Origin: Juglans regia
Taxonomy: Eukaryota > Streptophyta > Magnoliopsida > Fagales > Juglandaceae
NCBI RefSeq assembly: GCF_001411555.2
Contig: NC_049912.1
Coordinates: 27,351,722-27,415,721 of the forward strand
DNA: 64,000 nt
Direction of reading: 5' to 3'
Shown here: positions 41,201 to 57,490 of the stretch, one piece after another
Layout: the number at the start of each line of letters is the position of its first letter
How positions within the stretch are numbered: the first letter of the stretch is position 1
The notes under the pieces: generated by a model
What the model saw: the letters and a program-made list of their open reading frames with translations, nothing else
The model's database searches: none
What the model was told of the DNA's origin: nothing
Translations under genes and position numbers: made by a program

Positions 41201-42478
41201 TAAGACAAGCTCTTCCTCATCCTTCTAGTCATTAACTTCTGCATAAAATTTCAGGCATGAGATCTCAGTGGCAAGAGAATCTAAGAGGAATAATCCGAGT
41301 CTTATCCATTTATTACTATTCTTCTTCAGATGGGTTGATTCGCTATTCCAAAAACATGATGACATAACTCAGTTTTTGATCACTTCTACATGAGTTAATG
41401 CCAAGCATTGTCACTTGTATCGAAACACCTTCACTTTCTTGTTGAGCTTTATTTTTAAATGGAACTTATTCATTTCCTCTTGCAACGATCTTGTCTGATC
41501 TTGGATTTCTCAGCTATGATCATAAAAAGATGTCCCTTCCCGTCGAAACTTTAAAGTCGAATTGCATCAATGGCATGAGACAGAAAATCTAACGAACGAG
41601 CTAGGTTGCTGAGATTCTGAGTGTTTTGTTTATTGTTTTACATGTCCAAAGGCTTGGAAGTACGAGAGAGCAAATGGGAAGGTAGATGATGAGGTCGTCC
41701 TCATTCATAAACTCTCTCTTCGTGGAAAGGTTGGAGACAGTGGGGGACACGAGGGTTTGGATGCAACGCGTACGCCAACACGCCAAACACATTTGTTCGG
41801 CAGCCGTGACATCACCTCCATTGTTTGAGGAGAGGTTGTGTCTGCAATCTGACTCAGGCCACAACTTTTGCAAAGAGTGCTGCGTTATCTTTTATTGTGA
41901 TGAAGTGTGGTTAATTAAACGTTAAACTCAAACTTCCTCTCCTTGTTTTTAATAGAGTGAAAAGGAGAACAGTAATCTCTCAATAGACGTTGGGTGGAGG
42001 GGGTTGGACTGATCTCTTTTGGAAGTGGTCAGTGGTGTCAGGTGTGTCATGTGCAACTTTGGTGGTGGTGGTGGTGGTGGTCCAAAACAAAACTGAGAGA
42101 TTCGAATCCCCATAAAAGAAAAATAAAAGAGAAAATGACAAAAATTCCTCATGGGATTTCTGTATTTGGGTACTAAAATATTTTCAATATTTTTTAAATA
42201 TTTTTATATTTTTAAAAATACTTTACATATCAAATAATTTAAAATACTTTCAATAGGATCCATAAATCCACTTCAATTTCTATTCATAAATATTTACAAA
42301 TATTTTATAATATTTATCACTATTATATATAAATAAAAAATAAAATCATTATAATATTTATCACTATTAAATATAAATAAAAAGTATTATAATATATAAA
42401 TAAATAAATAAATCACTATAATATATAAATAAAAAATAAAATCGCTATAATATATAAATAAAAAATAAAATCATTATA

Positions 42479-42524
<46 letters not shown>

Positions 42525-42645
42525 TGATAAACAAGAATTGCGGGACAAGGCGTGACATAATATTTAAAGGAGATTGAAAAGCGAGTAACTCACGTGTAAG
42601 TGGTCATCATGTGAAGCAAAAGGACAGAAAAGGTCAGGGTTTAAA
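41201..42645. other. Intergenic DNA with simple repeats
   Basis: A (GGT)n run lies at 42058-42081. From 42290 to 42480 there are imperfect repeats of 'ataaataaaaaataaaatc.ttataat', ending in an (AT)n tract at 42485-42521. Open frames at 41601-41925 on both strands match no family I know. Confidence 0.55.
42485..42521. repeat. (AT)n microsatellite
   Basis: An uninterrupted AT run of about 37 bases follows the 'ataaataaaaaataaaatc' repeats. Confidence 0.9.
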
Positions 42646-42667
42646 AAACAAGTGGCCTAGTAGGCTA

Positions 42668-42872
42668 GTATGTTTTTACAGTTTATTTTATTTTAATTCA
42701 TTTTTTTATTTAATTATTATAGCTTTTTAAAATTTTTACATAAAATAAAATAAATCATTTAATTTTTTTAAATTTTAAAATAAAAATAATATTAAAAATA
42801 TATATTTTAATAATATTTTATTTAATTTTTTAATTTTAATCTCAATTCATCTCATCAACGAAAATAAACAAA
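42668..42872. repeat. Diverged family A MITE
   Basis: 'agtatgtttttacagtttat' on the left and 'catcaacgaaaataaacaaaa' on the right bracket the typical interior (tttttttaaattttaaaata, aataatattaaaaa). Confidence 0.55.
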
Positions 42873-43266
42873 ATGGTGATCTGAAATTTGACGTACTCTA
42901 TATTTTTATTTTAAAGCTCAATTAGTTTAGAAAGATTATAATAAAAAATAAAAATAAAATAAAATTAATATAAAGATGACAGTAACAAAGATCTATTACA
43001 AGGACCAATGAATCCAGAAAATTAAAATTGAATAGAATATTAAGGCAACTCCTTCAAAATCCTCCACTCTTTTTTGTTACTCTCTCTCTCATGTTAAATA
43101 ATCTAATTGAATATATTATGTTTTATTTTATAAGTTTAACTTAATTATATATTATATAAAATAATAATCAATGAGTATAACCTCAAGAATTGTCTCTTTC
43201 CCTTTCTTTTCTCAATTCTAGTTCTTGTGTTTTGAATTTCACAAATTCATGGTTGGGTATAATTAG

Positions 43267-43826
43267 GAGCTGCAATATGTGACACGATTTGTTAATTCAA
43301 CACGAATACGATACGATAAAAGTAGATTAAGGTTTAGCCTTAACAGATTCAGATCAAAACGTGTTGATCCATTAAGATACGATTGCTTAATGGGTTGATA
43401 ACGAATTAACCTGTTTTGACTCATTATAACCCGTTATGACCCGTTAAAAAAGTTAAAGTTATAATTATACTTTTATACCTAAAAATAAAATTGTTGAGAT
43501 TTTAATTTCAATATTTTTATTATTTAGATTGTAATTTTAGATTATAGTTAGTTTTATATCTTTTATACATATTATGATTTTAACATTTATATAAAATTAT
43601 GCTAAATTTAACTAGATCAAACAGTTTTAATTAGAGTCTGTTCAACCCATTTATATAAACATGTCAAAACGAATTGACACGACACGACCTGTTATGTTAA
43701 CAGCTCGTGTTATGATTTAAAATTTTGACACGATAAATTTAATGGGTCAGATTAAGATTGACCCATATAGTATAATATACACATTTTAACACAACACGAA
43801 CATGACCTATTAACACGATCCTAGAT
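43267..43826. repeat. Long terminal-inverted, CACGA/ACACGA-rich repeat
   Basis: Both ends are rich in 'acacga' words: 'gacacgatttgttaattcaa' and 'cacgaatacgatacgat' on the left, 'aacacgaacatgacc' and 'taacacgatcctag' on the right (inverted relative to the left). The centre is AT-rich. It resembles non-autonomous plant DNA transposons with 'tgacacgac' type ends. No coding sequence. The family is not certain. Confidence 0.5.
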
Positions 43827-44315
43827 ATAATTCTCAATAATTAATGTTGTCACTTTATTGACGTTAGTGGTCGGTAGAAGTTGCCTCTTGAAGTTTGGTT
43901 TACACAACGAACTACGGCCCTATTATGTTACGAGTATTATTGATGCTTAGAAGTGTGTTTTGATTCGAGTCTAATTTGTCGGTAGAGTCCTAGATCTATT
44001 ATAATTGAAAAATCCTAAAGAGTAATCTAGTAATTATCACTTACTAGATTGATTATCTGAGCCGGTAACAATGGAAGTGCATTGCTGAACTGAGTCGACC
44101 ATTAAGAGCAAAAGGCACAGACAAGTGAGTTTAGGAACTAGGCATGCATATATCACAAACACGAAAACTTAGTATCATATAAAGAAGACTCCGAAAGTAC
44201 AGTAACAAATTAAGAAAGCAGCTAGATCACACACATCATGGATATAATCATCATGGTAATGATTGTTACAAGCTGGAAAATTTAATAGGAGTCCCCAATT
44301 TCGGTCTTAAACCCC
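43827..44315. other. 3' flank of TMA7
   Basis: Nothing recognised beyond the probable 3' UTR of the minus-strand TMA7 gene. Confidence 0.4.
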
Positions 44316-45857
44316 TCATTTCTTCCCGCTTTTCTTAAGCCCAGCACCTCCAATGGGTCCCTTCTGTGCCTTAGCCCTCAGCTCCTTAAGTGCCTACTCA
44401 TCATATAAATTGAATCGAATTTAGAATCTTGTCAAACAACCCAATAAAGGGAGCGTGATACAGAGCTACATAACATAACGGATGCATTACCTTTTCCTCA
44501 TCCTTTTTCTTCTGAATATTGGCCTTATCAACCTGTAGACAGCAGATGAAACTATATTGTGAAAATGATATCATCAAAAAAGATCAAACAACACAACCTG
44601 ATAACATTACAAATCTCACCAAAGGCAGCCTAATCAAATCCCTAAATGGCTCGAATATAGAGTAACGGCGAAAATCGAAGAACAGTAAGATCCAAACCAC
44701 ATAATGTCAAGGCAAAATTGATACAGACTGCCTATAAACAATAATCTGCTTGAGTAACAAAATAGTTGCATCCAATGTACAATATCTAGGGAGGAAACAC
44801 ACCGGTAACCTCCAATTCTATCTAGAGAGAATATAAACAGGATGTGGTAGCTAAAACTATGTTGATATCGTTCTTCTAAAACGGTACAATATACACCTAT
44901 TCAAGATATTCAGCTACAAAAGCAGCTCAATGATGCGCAAAGTTACCACTAGATCCTAATAATCACGGACACGCTCATAAAAAAACACACGGTTCTACGG
45001 ATGTACAAGGCATGATTGGGAAAATCCGAAAGTAAAATAGAACAAAGTTAAGAGCAAACCCATATTTACCAGTGTGAAGAATATGAGAGGAAAACTTTTT
45101 TTTTTTTTGCAAGTAACATTAGCATATCAAGAAAAGAAACCAAACACTCCATAACTAGATAAGTAATAGGTGATAAATAGGTAGAAACATATTATTTCGT
45201 ACAAAGATAGTTTTTTAACTCCAAAATTAGAACCTCTTTCAAGCAGAAGAATTCTGAAGAATTTAATAGATTAACTTTCCTTAGATTGTTACATATTTGA
45301 AAGTTATAATTGCATACATATGATTCATGGATTGGCTAAAGATCATTATTTATTTATGCAGATACGACAGAAGTATAATTTACCAGACAAAAAAGATAAT
45401 ATAATCCTTCTTCTCCATATTTTCCATGTTTCTAGGTAACCAAAAAGAACAGCTGAAGTATAAAAAGAATATCTCCGGAAAAAACATATCAAAATTAACC
45501 CAAGCAATAAATCCCTCAATTTCAACGAACTTTAATTATTTCCACCCTAGATATATAAACAATCCATTAAAGCTCCAAGCTTTGAGTCTTTGAGATTGAA
45601 AACCATACCTCGTCGTATTCTTTCTTGTCAGCCTTGGGTTGCTTCAAAGGCTTTGCCTTTCCACCTACAGAATCGAAGGAAAAAAAACCCCTAATTCTCT
45701 TTTCACATACAAAAAAAAAGGTTCAATCAACAGATTAAATCTAGGCTTCTTCTTCTCGTAATTAACAGGAAAAGCACGGAGACTTTGGCGGATCAATAAT
45801 CATAATTAACGAATCTAGGGTCTCGAAGAGAGGGAGCATACCTTGCTTTGACGACAT
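44316..45857 (-). CDS. TMA7: Translation machinery-associated protein 7 (TMA7 / CCDC72), 63 aa, four exons
   Basis: This is a tiny, very conserved basic protein that associates with ribosomes in yeast; its exact role is not settled. Exons (minus): 45842-45857, 45609-45664, 44491-44532, 44316-44393 (192 nt, in phase). The protein starts MSSKQGGKAKPLKQPKADKK and continues with EYDEVDKANIQKKKDEEK. It ends GPIGGAGLKKSGKK, as in the eukaryotic family, whose usual length is about 64 residues. Because the exons are only 16-78 nt, the gene is easily missed. It looks intact. Confidence 0.95.
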
Positions 45858-45974
45858 GGCTGCGATCTAGGGCTACAGTCTGGTGCGGATTCGAAAGCAA
45901 AAGCAGAATCCGAAAGAGAGAGCCCTAACAGTATGAAAGACGAAATGATCAAAAATCAATCAGGGACTCGGGAT

Positions 45975-45982
45975 TATATAAT
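45975..45982 (-). promoter_or_regulatory. Candidate TATA box of TMA7
   Basis: A tatataat motif lies about 120 bases upstream of the TMA7 ATG on the minus strand, a plausible distance. The leader between them contains a telo-box-like agccctaac at 45921-45929. Confidence 0.5.
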
Positions 45983-46247
45983 GGGGGAGCTGGACTTCAC
46001 GCGCCTTTTCCCAATATTGTAAATTTACAATCCCGTCCTCCACTCGAACATTATTTTTCATTTCTCTTTTAATAAATTTAATCCGACGTAGCGTTTCTCT
46101 GCCCTTCAATCAAAAGGTACAAGTAACCTAATTTACATCTAGTTCTAATCGTGTTGTACATAATCATCCTAAACGGACAGGGACATCTTGGAATTGTGAA
46201 TTAGTAATAGGAACTTAAATTTTTAAAGATATAAATTTTTTATTTAT

Positions 46248-46461
46248 GGCCTGGTTTAATTACATAAATTAAATCATCTTATCTTATCTCATTTCATATC
46301 ATATAATTATTATAATTCTTTCAAATTCTTATATGAAATATAATAAATAATTTAATTTTTAAAATTTTAAAATAAAAATTATAATAAAAAATTATATTAT
46401 AATAATATTTTATTAAATTTTTAATTTTTATTTCATCTTATCTATATAACCAAACGAGATC
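46248..46461. repeat. Tourist-like MITE (family A) between TMA7 and the receptor kinase
   Basis: The left end GGCCTGGTTTAATTA and the right end, on the other strand, GATCTCGTTTGGTTA enclose the family interior (aataaataatttaattttt, ttaaaataaaaatta). Confidence 0.7.
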
Positions 46462-46679
46462 ATATAAGTTGGTCCGGATAAAACGTTCAATAAAATACGT
46501 TTAAGCAGAATCCCATCTTAAATATACAGCACAATCAAAGATTAAATAATAAAAGTGATTCAATTGGAATAGAGCATTTGAAAGGTAAGCATCTGGTATT
46601 TTCCTAATCTCCTCAGGCTATAAAATCTATTGTTCTCTTGGTCTTTTGCAGGTGTGTTGGTGAAGGATCATTGGCACTT

Positions 46680-49825
<3,146 letters not shown>

Positions 49826-49971
49826 GAGTGGAAAATCTTGAGACAAGAACTGAGACTTTGAGTTATGGAAAAATCTTATTTGCCAATACAAGCAGACAAC
49901 CCGCTGGCTTTGTTGACTCGGCGATGCTATGAAGATACATGCATGCATACATACATACATACATACATACA

Positions 49972-50003
<32 letters not shown>

Positions 50004-51118
50004 CGCATATCTATTTAGTGATGCGAACCCAAAAAGGCCTGGACGAGGAAACCACATGTATGAATGGAGATACTTCACCTTTGACGACATAGGCTTGCTT
50101 TAATTAATGGAGTCAATGATTGGACTTGCATTATTGCTGGTGATGTATAACCACTCACGACTTGCCTTAAAGGCTAGCTTTAAATCCTCGTAATAAAATG
50201 GTCGTTGCCACTTTTAATTTGAAGCATGTAATACATGTCCATTACAGCATAAGAAGGAGTTTGCCCATATGGGCGCCCTTCCATCGTACACTTAAGAACA
50301 CAAAATTATTTGAAATAAGCTTTAAATGTTCACAAAACCACATAACCTATCCATCAACTCATAAAATTTCTTGTACTCATATGCTTTTATGGCTGTATGG
50401 GTGAAGAATCAGTTGCTTTTTTTTTTCCCCTTATGGCTTCAAAGTCCACCATTTTCCCTGTCAAGATTGTAAATGCCGTTGACGTTTGCCTTTCTCGTCT
50501 TGCGTCAAAGCACGTGGATTTTTAGCATCCCAAAAGACGCCAACTTGGATGCGTCCTGGTTAAGTGGGTCCAATACATAAATTAAAATTAAATGATGTGA
50601 AATGTGGAGTTAAAGATTCATACTCGAACTTCCACTCTTATTATTGTGTTATACTATCACTTATTCCAAAAAATAAAAATAAAACAAATAAAAAGAGGTA
50701 AATTTAAGTAAAGAATCAAATTACATTCAAACATCTAACTTATTTTGATTTTTCATCTTTCTATATTCAGTTTTTCCTCAAGAACGCAAGCTAGCTGCTG
50801 GCCACACAGGTTGGAAGAAAATGGATCATATTGTTCAGTAAAGTGGGAAGAGGGAACTTCTTTTTTCTGTCTACATCAACGGTAGCGTGGATAAGTTCCA
50901 AGGAGTTGCCAAGAGTAATATTATATATAATCATTTGTTATACAAGTATTATATTTTTTTATTTGAAAAAAAAATGAGTCTATCATTAAAAATTATTATT
51001 TTTTATATGAATCTCATATTTATTAATTTTTTTCAAAATGAGTGCACAACGATACAATTAACACAAGTTAGCACATTCTAGTTTAAGAGGATTGACATTA
51101 TATTGGGCAAAATATGTA
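49826..51118 (-). promoter_or_regulatory. Upstream region of the receptor kinase with CATA microsatellite
   Basis: The leader contains a (CATA)n tract. Read on the minus strand it forms an open frame of MYVC-type repeats in frame with the kinase, so an ORF caller would over-extend the start to about 50008. The rest of the stretch to the LINE has no recognised gene. Confidence 0.45.
49944..50000. repeat. (CATA)n microsatellite
   Basis: About 14 tetranucleotide units of cata/atac lie within 180 bases upstream of the receptor kinase ATG. Confidence 0.95.
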
Positions 51119-51229
51119 CTTTTTTTTCTTAATAAAAGAACTTCATTCAACCATTTACATAGTCTTACAAACAAAAGGGTAGGAACAAAAGTGCAGGAAC
51201 TGTTTTATAATTACAGACAATAGGGTGGA

Positions 51230-51790
51230 TCTTTACCATGGAAATTTAACAGCCATGGCGGAATTGAGATGAGAGATATGCTTCCATATAAACTGTTGAA
51301 AGATGTCCATTGCGCAATAAAATGCATGCATCGATTGAAATCTCGATGTATTTTTATGGTTTCCTAGCTTTGGAAGGATTGCAATGAGTTCTTGATATAT
51401 TGAATTATCGGTTGTATAGTCCAATCTGAAGTAGTATCTGGTTCATTTATTGCTTGTAGTGTCACTGATGAATCTCCAGCAATTAAGAGCTTTTTGATTT
51501 GTCATTCCTTTGATTCCTTTACTCCAATGTACATTGTCATAGCTTCTCTCTGATTTGGATTTAAACTTTGAATGTGTATGGTCTCGACAAATATTGGTGA
51601 GCCTTCCTCTGATCTGCATATGGCTGTTGTTGTGCTGCCTGTGCTTCTTATCGCCACATCAAATGTTAAAGTGAAGTGGTCTCGGGGTGTGGCTCTCCAA
51701 TTGTAACTTCCATTTACTTGTTTATTGCCCCATGCATCACAGTGTTCTTTATAAATTTTTAGAGTGCCAGAGACAAAGTCCTCAATGTTG
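51230..51790 (-). pseudogene. LINE ORF2 RNase H remnant
   Basis: On the minus strand an RNase H-like end is readable in one frame with stops (FTLTFDVAIRSTGSTTTAIC, IHIQSLNPNQREAMTMYI, LLIAGDSSVTLQAI). Plant LINEs often carry such a domain after the zinc finger. It is inactive. Confidence 0.65.
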
Positions 51791-52649
51791 GGAGTAAAAG
51801 CCTCATGAATTATCTTATTTCTAAGAAATCAAACACTATCCATAGCTATAATGGAAAATATTTGAAAGTGGTGCTCATCACTTTTGTGGATGTTGAGGTT
51901 CCTAGAGGGACTAAAAATGCAGTCCATCCAATGGCTAATGTCATGATTAGCAAAGTAGTGTCCCAAGGGAAAGTTTTCAAAGGATTCTAGTGAAAGTGCA
52001 TATTAAAAAGAGATGGTTCAGAGTTTCTTCCTCATTGTTACAAATTGGACACTTTATTTCCTCATCATTCATAGGAAGAAATTTGTTTAAAAGAGTTTTT
52101 GTTTGAATGATGTTATTAAGGATTTTTCAACAGAGAAATTACAGTCTATCATGGATCTTGAGCTTCCAGAGTTTTTTCCATTTGTTAGACTAATCAGGAG
52201 GTATGTTGTGATTTTGATTCATTGTAATGGCAGCATAAGTAGACTTGAATTTGAATTTTCCATATTTGTGATGGACCCATATGAGCTTATCATTCAAATT
52301 GTGGAAGTTAGTCTAAGGAAGAGGGCTTGTAAAAGAATTATATTTCATCTTCTGGGTTCTTCCATGGTTAACTCAGAAATTGTTAAAGAGAGATTTTTAT
52401 GTGTAGAAGTAGATTTTGGAATGGGTTGGAATGATGGGAGGGTATTCAAGGGTCAGACCATACCCTTGCTCCTAAAACATTATTAATTTGCTAGCACACA
52501 CTGTGTTTGAGAAAATCCAATCGCTTTACAATGTCTTTCCATATCCAAGTGTCAATGGGTTTAGAATGTGTAGCAAAGAGGGAATTATTTCTCAAGTATT
52601 TTCCAATGAGGACTTTTTGCCAGGTAGTTGTGCTTCCTTTAATTAACTG

Positions 52650-53889
52650 TCAACATATATTTGAAATGAGAGCTTTGTTGAAGTCAGAGGTCACTCTAAG
52701 GCCTAGACCCCTTACAGATTTAAGCTTGCATATGGAATTCCACGACTTTGGAGTAAAATTGTGGGATTTTTCAAGATGAGACCTCCACCAAAATTTCATA
52801 AAAGTTTTATCCATGTTATTGGTAACAACTTTAGGAACAGAGATGGTAAACATTAAATAAGAGGGTATGGAGCTAGCCACTGATCTAATTAAAGTGGTTC
52901 TTCCAGCCTAAGATAGTAGCTTAGCTTTCCATCCTGCAAGTTTTCGATCAATTTTTTCTTGGATTTCTTCAAAATAAACTTTTTTTTAGGCCTTGAAAAA
53001 GAGGGGAAGTCCTAGATATTTTATTTTTGAGGATTTTTTTTGAAAGAAAAAATCTCTTCCACTCTTTTGGCCCTGGGCAGAGTATTACCACTAAATTGGA
53101 TAGAGGATTTACCCATATGTATTTTTTGTCCAGGCCAATGAAAGTATTTTTCCAGGCAATTCATGAAATTTTTTAATGCTTTACCAAAGAGGATGAGATC
53201 ATTAGCAAACAGGAGATGAGAGATTAAAAGGCCATTTTTGCTGATAGTGATACCCTTGAGATGACCAAAATTTTCTTCTTTTGTAATGAGTCTTGTGAGA
53301 ACTTATGTTCCAAGGATGAAGAGGAAATGGGAGAAGAGGTCTCCTTGTCGAAGACCTCTAGATGGATGGAGGAATACACATGGGTTTCTATTGATAATCA
53401 CAGAGGAAGAGATTGTTGTGATACATTCTTTTATCTAGTTGATCCAATTGTTATGGAAACCTAGACTTGACATTATCATCATGATAAAGTCTCATTCCAT
53501 AAAATCAAAAGATTTCTCCATGTCGATTTTTATAGCCATAAAATCATTTTTCCCCTTTTCGTTTTGAGATGTTGAAACACTTCTTGGGCAAGAATGATAT
53601 TTTCCTGGATTACTCTGCCTGGGACAAATGATGTTTGATGGGGAGAAATAATCTTGAGAGTAATTTTCTTGAGTCTGTTTGCAAGTATCTTAGCAATAAC
53701 TTTGTAACAGACATTGGAAAGACTAGTAGGCCTGAATTGGTGAACTGTGTTTGGGTTCTTAGTATTTGGGATTAGAGCAATGTGAGTATGATTCATTTCT
53801 TTAAGAATTTTCCCAATCCTGAAATTTTTTTTATGGCAGCATTGAAATCCATTTTGATGATCTTCCAATAGTGCTTGTAGAAGAGGCAT
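52650..53889 (-). pseudogene. LINE ORF2 reverse transcriptase part, catalytic box altered
   Basis: From 53889 the frame reads RT motifs (HIALIPNTKNPNTVHQFRPT, SLSNVCYKVIAKILANRLKK, SFVPGRVIQENIILAQEV). The catalytic box on the minus strand near 53200 reads FANDLILF, with Asn where the family has the first Asp of the (Y/F)ADD box. The frame later decays, and 52880-52650 holds the RT C-terminal segment (SVRGLGLRVTSDFNKALISN). Confidence 0.8.
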
Positions 53890-54493
53890 GTGAAGCCATC
53901 AAGGCTAGGGGCTTTTGTCAAGGGGGTTTGCTTTAGAGTAGATAAAATTTTCGTGGGAATCTCATAGAGGAATTGATTATCAAATTTTGAATTTTTTCTG
54001 GAAAAAGGTCATCCATATCATATTGTATAACTGGATTGAAGGTTTGAAATATTTCTCTGAAGTGATCCAGAAACTTTTTCTGGATCACATTTTGATCCTC
54101 AGTCCAATGATTAGAATTGATCTTTAAACTCTCAATGGAGTTGATGCGCCTTTTTCATTGTGGTTGACATATGAAAGAATTTAGTGTTGAGATTAGTGGT
54201 AGTCAACCATTGTAGTCTTTATTTTTGTCTCCAAAGGCTTTCTTCTCTTCTGAGTTGTTCATTCAGATTTTTTTTTAGTTCAGCTTCCTTTATCATGGAA
54301 TCAGTGGTTGGGTCATCAGTCTGGATTTAGGATAGAGCTGTTGTCAGATTTTTTTATTTTCATTTGAATATGACCAAAGTGATTCCTATTCCAAGATTTT
54401 AGTGCCTTTTTCACCTCTTTTAATTTTTTTTTTTGAGAAAATGGAAATGGGTTCTCCCACAAAGAGGGTGTTCTAAGCTTTTTGAATAATCAT

Positions 54494-55262
54494 CTAACTA
54501 GTATGGTCCCTAATCCAAAAATCGTCAAATTTAAAAGAATGATTGTGGTGTCTGCTTCCTGAAGTATTTAGAACTATGGGGGAATGATCTGAAGAGCTAA
54601 TGGGAAGGTGCTGAAGAGTGGCATTGGGAAAGAGTGTCATCCATAAGTGGTTTGCAATGTCTTTGTCAATTCTTTCTATAATATTTCCCAGACATTGTCT
54701 ATTGTTAGACCAAGTATACTTTGGACCATGCAAGCCTAAGTCTGCCATTCCATACCTATCCATGTAGGCTCTAAGACCATTTGTTTGGGAAGAACAAGCA
54801 TAGTGCCTTCTTCCAATTTTTTTTGCTTGGCTTAGAACATAATTAAAGTCGCCAATGTCTAACATAAGACCATTATAATTATTTGCAAGATTATTCATTG
54901 AGTCCCAGAACTGCCATTTTTTACTATGTTGTGCAGGGCATAAACAAAGTTTAAAAGTCATAGGTTATGAGATGGATCCGAATACACAAACAGAGATATT
55001 ACATTACTATTCACAATCACAGGTTCTACGTCTAGTCCATTTTTTCACAAAAATAGAAGGTCACCCCATTTACAGAAGATGGGGCATTTATATATAGAGA
55101 AAGCCCTAATCTATTGGCAATGGCAGAAATATTTACATTAGTCAAAATTGTCTCTGAGAGGAAGATTGCATCAAGTTTAAATTTCCTAATATTGGACCTC
55201 AAGCTTCTGATTGCACGGGGTTGGGCAAGGCTCCTGCAATTCCCCTGCAATAGAATTATCAT
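54494..55262 (-). pseudogene. LINE ORF2 endonuclease part
   Basis: Two frames (55262-55032 and 54961-54494) give the start of the endonuclease/exonuclease/phosphatase domain (LLQGNCRSLAQPRAIRSLRS, then KLDAIFLSETIL) and its end (LMLDIGDFNYVLSQAKK, WSNNRQCLGNIIERIDK, SSSDHSPIVL). The catalytic SDH near the end is kept, but the frame is broken between the two pieces. Confidence 0.85.
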
Positions 55263-55299
55263 TTCTGATTTGGTGGCAGTTTTAGCCCTGCCACTTCGG

Positions 55300-57490
55300 C
55301 CTCATCATCAATAGAGAAAATTTTTAGAGAGTGGATTTGAGTCAGATTACCCAAACGCTAGTAAATTTTTTGGTATGGAGAGAACTTTGGTTTCTTGGCT
55401 TTCCTACTGATTGCATCACTCCTTTTGTTCTTTGTCACCTGGATGTATTTTGTGATCAACACTTCATCTTCTTCTGTTTGTTGTTTGATTTCTTCATTAT
55501 TTGTTTTCCAGTTCTTGAGTAGCTCCTCTCCAGGAATGGTTGATTACCCTTGCCCCTCTTGAGTAAACACATTTTCTGTTCTTTTTTCTGAAATAGTTTT
55601 TGTGATTGAAATGTGAATGATTGATTTGAGTTTCGATGGGCTTATAATGCAAAAGGAAGAAAAGTTGAAACTTGGGTTGTTGTTTCCGTGATTGATGGCT
55701 TTATGTGGATTGGGCCTTATGGCAATGCATGATTTTCCTGATTGTTTTACTAAAAGTGAGATGGAATGATTTTGAGGTATAAAGTATGTTGGGCTTTTAA
55801 GTTGTTCAAATTGGGCTATGATCTGTTTGAAGAGATTTGATTTAGTTGTGTTGGTGCAGTCTGATGGGGTCTCACTGTTTGTTGAGCTGATGGGTAATAA
55901 AGATTGGGGGCTGTGATTTATTGAAAGTGGCTTGTTGCTGACCGTGGGATCTCTAGTATGACATTAGATGGGTGAGATTGCCTTGACTAATGTGAGAGGG
56001 TGATCAAATTGTGTGTGTTGGACATGCGATGGGATCTTCCAACTTGTCTGAGGGGGCTGGCTATCTCTTCTTTCTTTAATTAGTTCTCTCTTCATTGTCG
56101 GCTGTGCTATGGATTTGCCACTTGTTTCTTGAAGCAACTCAACAAATCCCATGCTTATGCATATTCGGTGCTCATGAGGAACTTGCACCTTTGGGTCGAT
56201 CTAATGGCATTTTTTTCCTTTGTTGTTCTGATGTGCTGTTGGGATTTGACTCTGCCAGTAGTTGAGTGTGGTTGTGGAGACTTCGTTTGCTTGGTTTATT
56301 TTTTCTTTCCCTTTACTGGAAGCCGTTGGGAAGAACTGTCGTGCTTCAGGTGCCACTTGAAAGGTTAATGCTCGAATTGCTATGCTATTTTGAAATGCTA
56401 CCATTTCAGATAGTTGATTTTCGAGTGGGACTTGCTGATAAAAACAAAAAAACTTGGTTTTCAGCTTGAGTCATTCTCCTGATTACTGGATTATCCACTC
56501 GCATCCGTGGGCCAAAATTTGCAACTTCAGTCTGAATTTGTAGGAGCAAATAGATTTGTTGTATATGGCCTAGACATCCACATCAATAGCAAAAATCTGA
56601 TAACATTTCATATTTAAAACTTATTCATGTGGCTGGCTTTCTTGGACGTGTGAGTGGGAAGCCCTCTGGTAGTGGATGTTCTACATTGATCTCTACTTGG
56701 ATTCTCATGTATCTTCTAAAGACTATCCTAGGACTTGTGACTTTTTTCAACCTAAATAAAATTTTCCATTTTTCTAGCTATTTTTTCCACATTCTGATTT
56801 GTCATGATTTCTAAAGGAAGCTCATGGATTTGTACCCAAAAAACAAACATCTTCAAATAAATTTCTTGTAAGCTCAAACCTGGAGGTCAGTCACGTACCA
56901 GCATGTGAAAACCTTTTATGTTCCATGGTCATTGCTCCATCACTCTATTTTTCTCATGTTGCATTGGAAAAGTGAAGAGAAATGTATATACATTCAGATC
57001 TTCGATGGTGAGTCCTATAACAAAACTCCACACGAACTTAATGGTTGCATGCAAAGCATGTTTGTTGAGAGGCTTTGATGAGATGACTTTTTGTTTTGCT
57101 ATGTGGTTTTCAGCTTTCTTTGAAAGGATTCATGGCTTCGGGTGTTAGTTTAGGAAATTGTGTTAGGAACGTTTTGATGGTGAAATGTTGTAGAAGGAGC
57201 TGCGATTAGGTTTGCTTGAGCATAGAGTTATGGAGAGGTGCAGTGGAGTAAATGGTAGTTGGAGTGTTTATTGATAAGGGGTCGACGTTTCTAGTTTGAT
57301 TGCTGAGTGAGCCCGACTTTAATGCAACTGAAGGGTATGTTAGAGGGGATTCATGGCATGGTGTGAAGACAGTGACTTTAGGCTTAGAAAAAGCAAACAT
57401 TCATTCAATCTGACTCATTGTTCAGCCTTTTCTTTCCCGCAAGTCTAGTGGCGACTTTGTTTTCAAGACTTCCTATGGGCCAATAACCGT
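55300..57490 (-). pseudogene. LINE ORF1 remnant
   Basis: A gag-like nucleic-acid-binding protein is readable in pieces: N-terminal low-complexity sequence (57400-57206), a DUF4283-type core (57080-56790), a degraded zinc knuckle (LSDFCYGRGCLGHIQQI, near 56600) and a polar C-terminal tail (56404-55964). Stops are frequent. Confidence 0.65.

Larger units (their letters stand above)
51119..57490 (-). mobile_element. Near full-length but inactive LINE, minus strand
   Basis: A plant L1-type non-LTR element reads from about 57490 to 51119. It has an ORF1 with a DUF4283-like domain (fragments KPLNKHALHATIKFVWSFVI, WNIKGFHMLVRD and VFWVQIHELPLEIMTNQN near 57080-56790). It also has an ORF2 with apurinic endonuclease, reverse transcriptase, zf-RVT/RNase H remnants and a terminal A run (plus-strand T at 51120-51127). 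Stops and frameshifts break both ORFs many times. The 5' end is estimated from where ORF1 begins. A clear target duplication was not found; aatatgtac at 51111 and catatgtaa at 57543 are only weakly alike. Confidence 0.85.

Noticed and set aside
41601..41925. Overlapping frames on both strands
   Set aside because: Neither has a recognised domain, splice context or conserved pattern.
52103..52486. 127-codon plus-strand frame
   Set aside because: It is antisense to the LINE ORF2 remnant and has no independent support.
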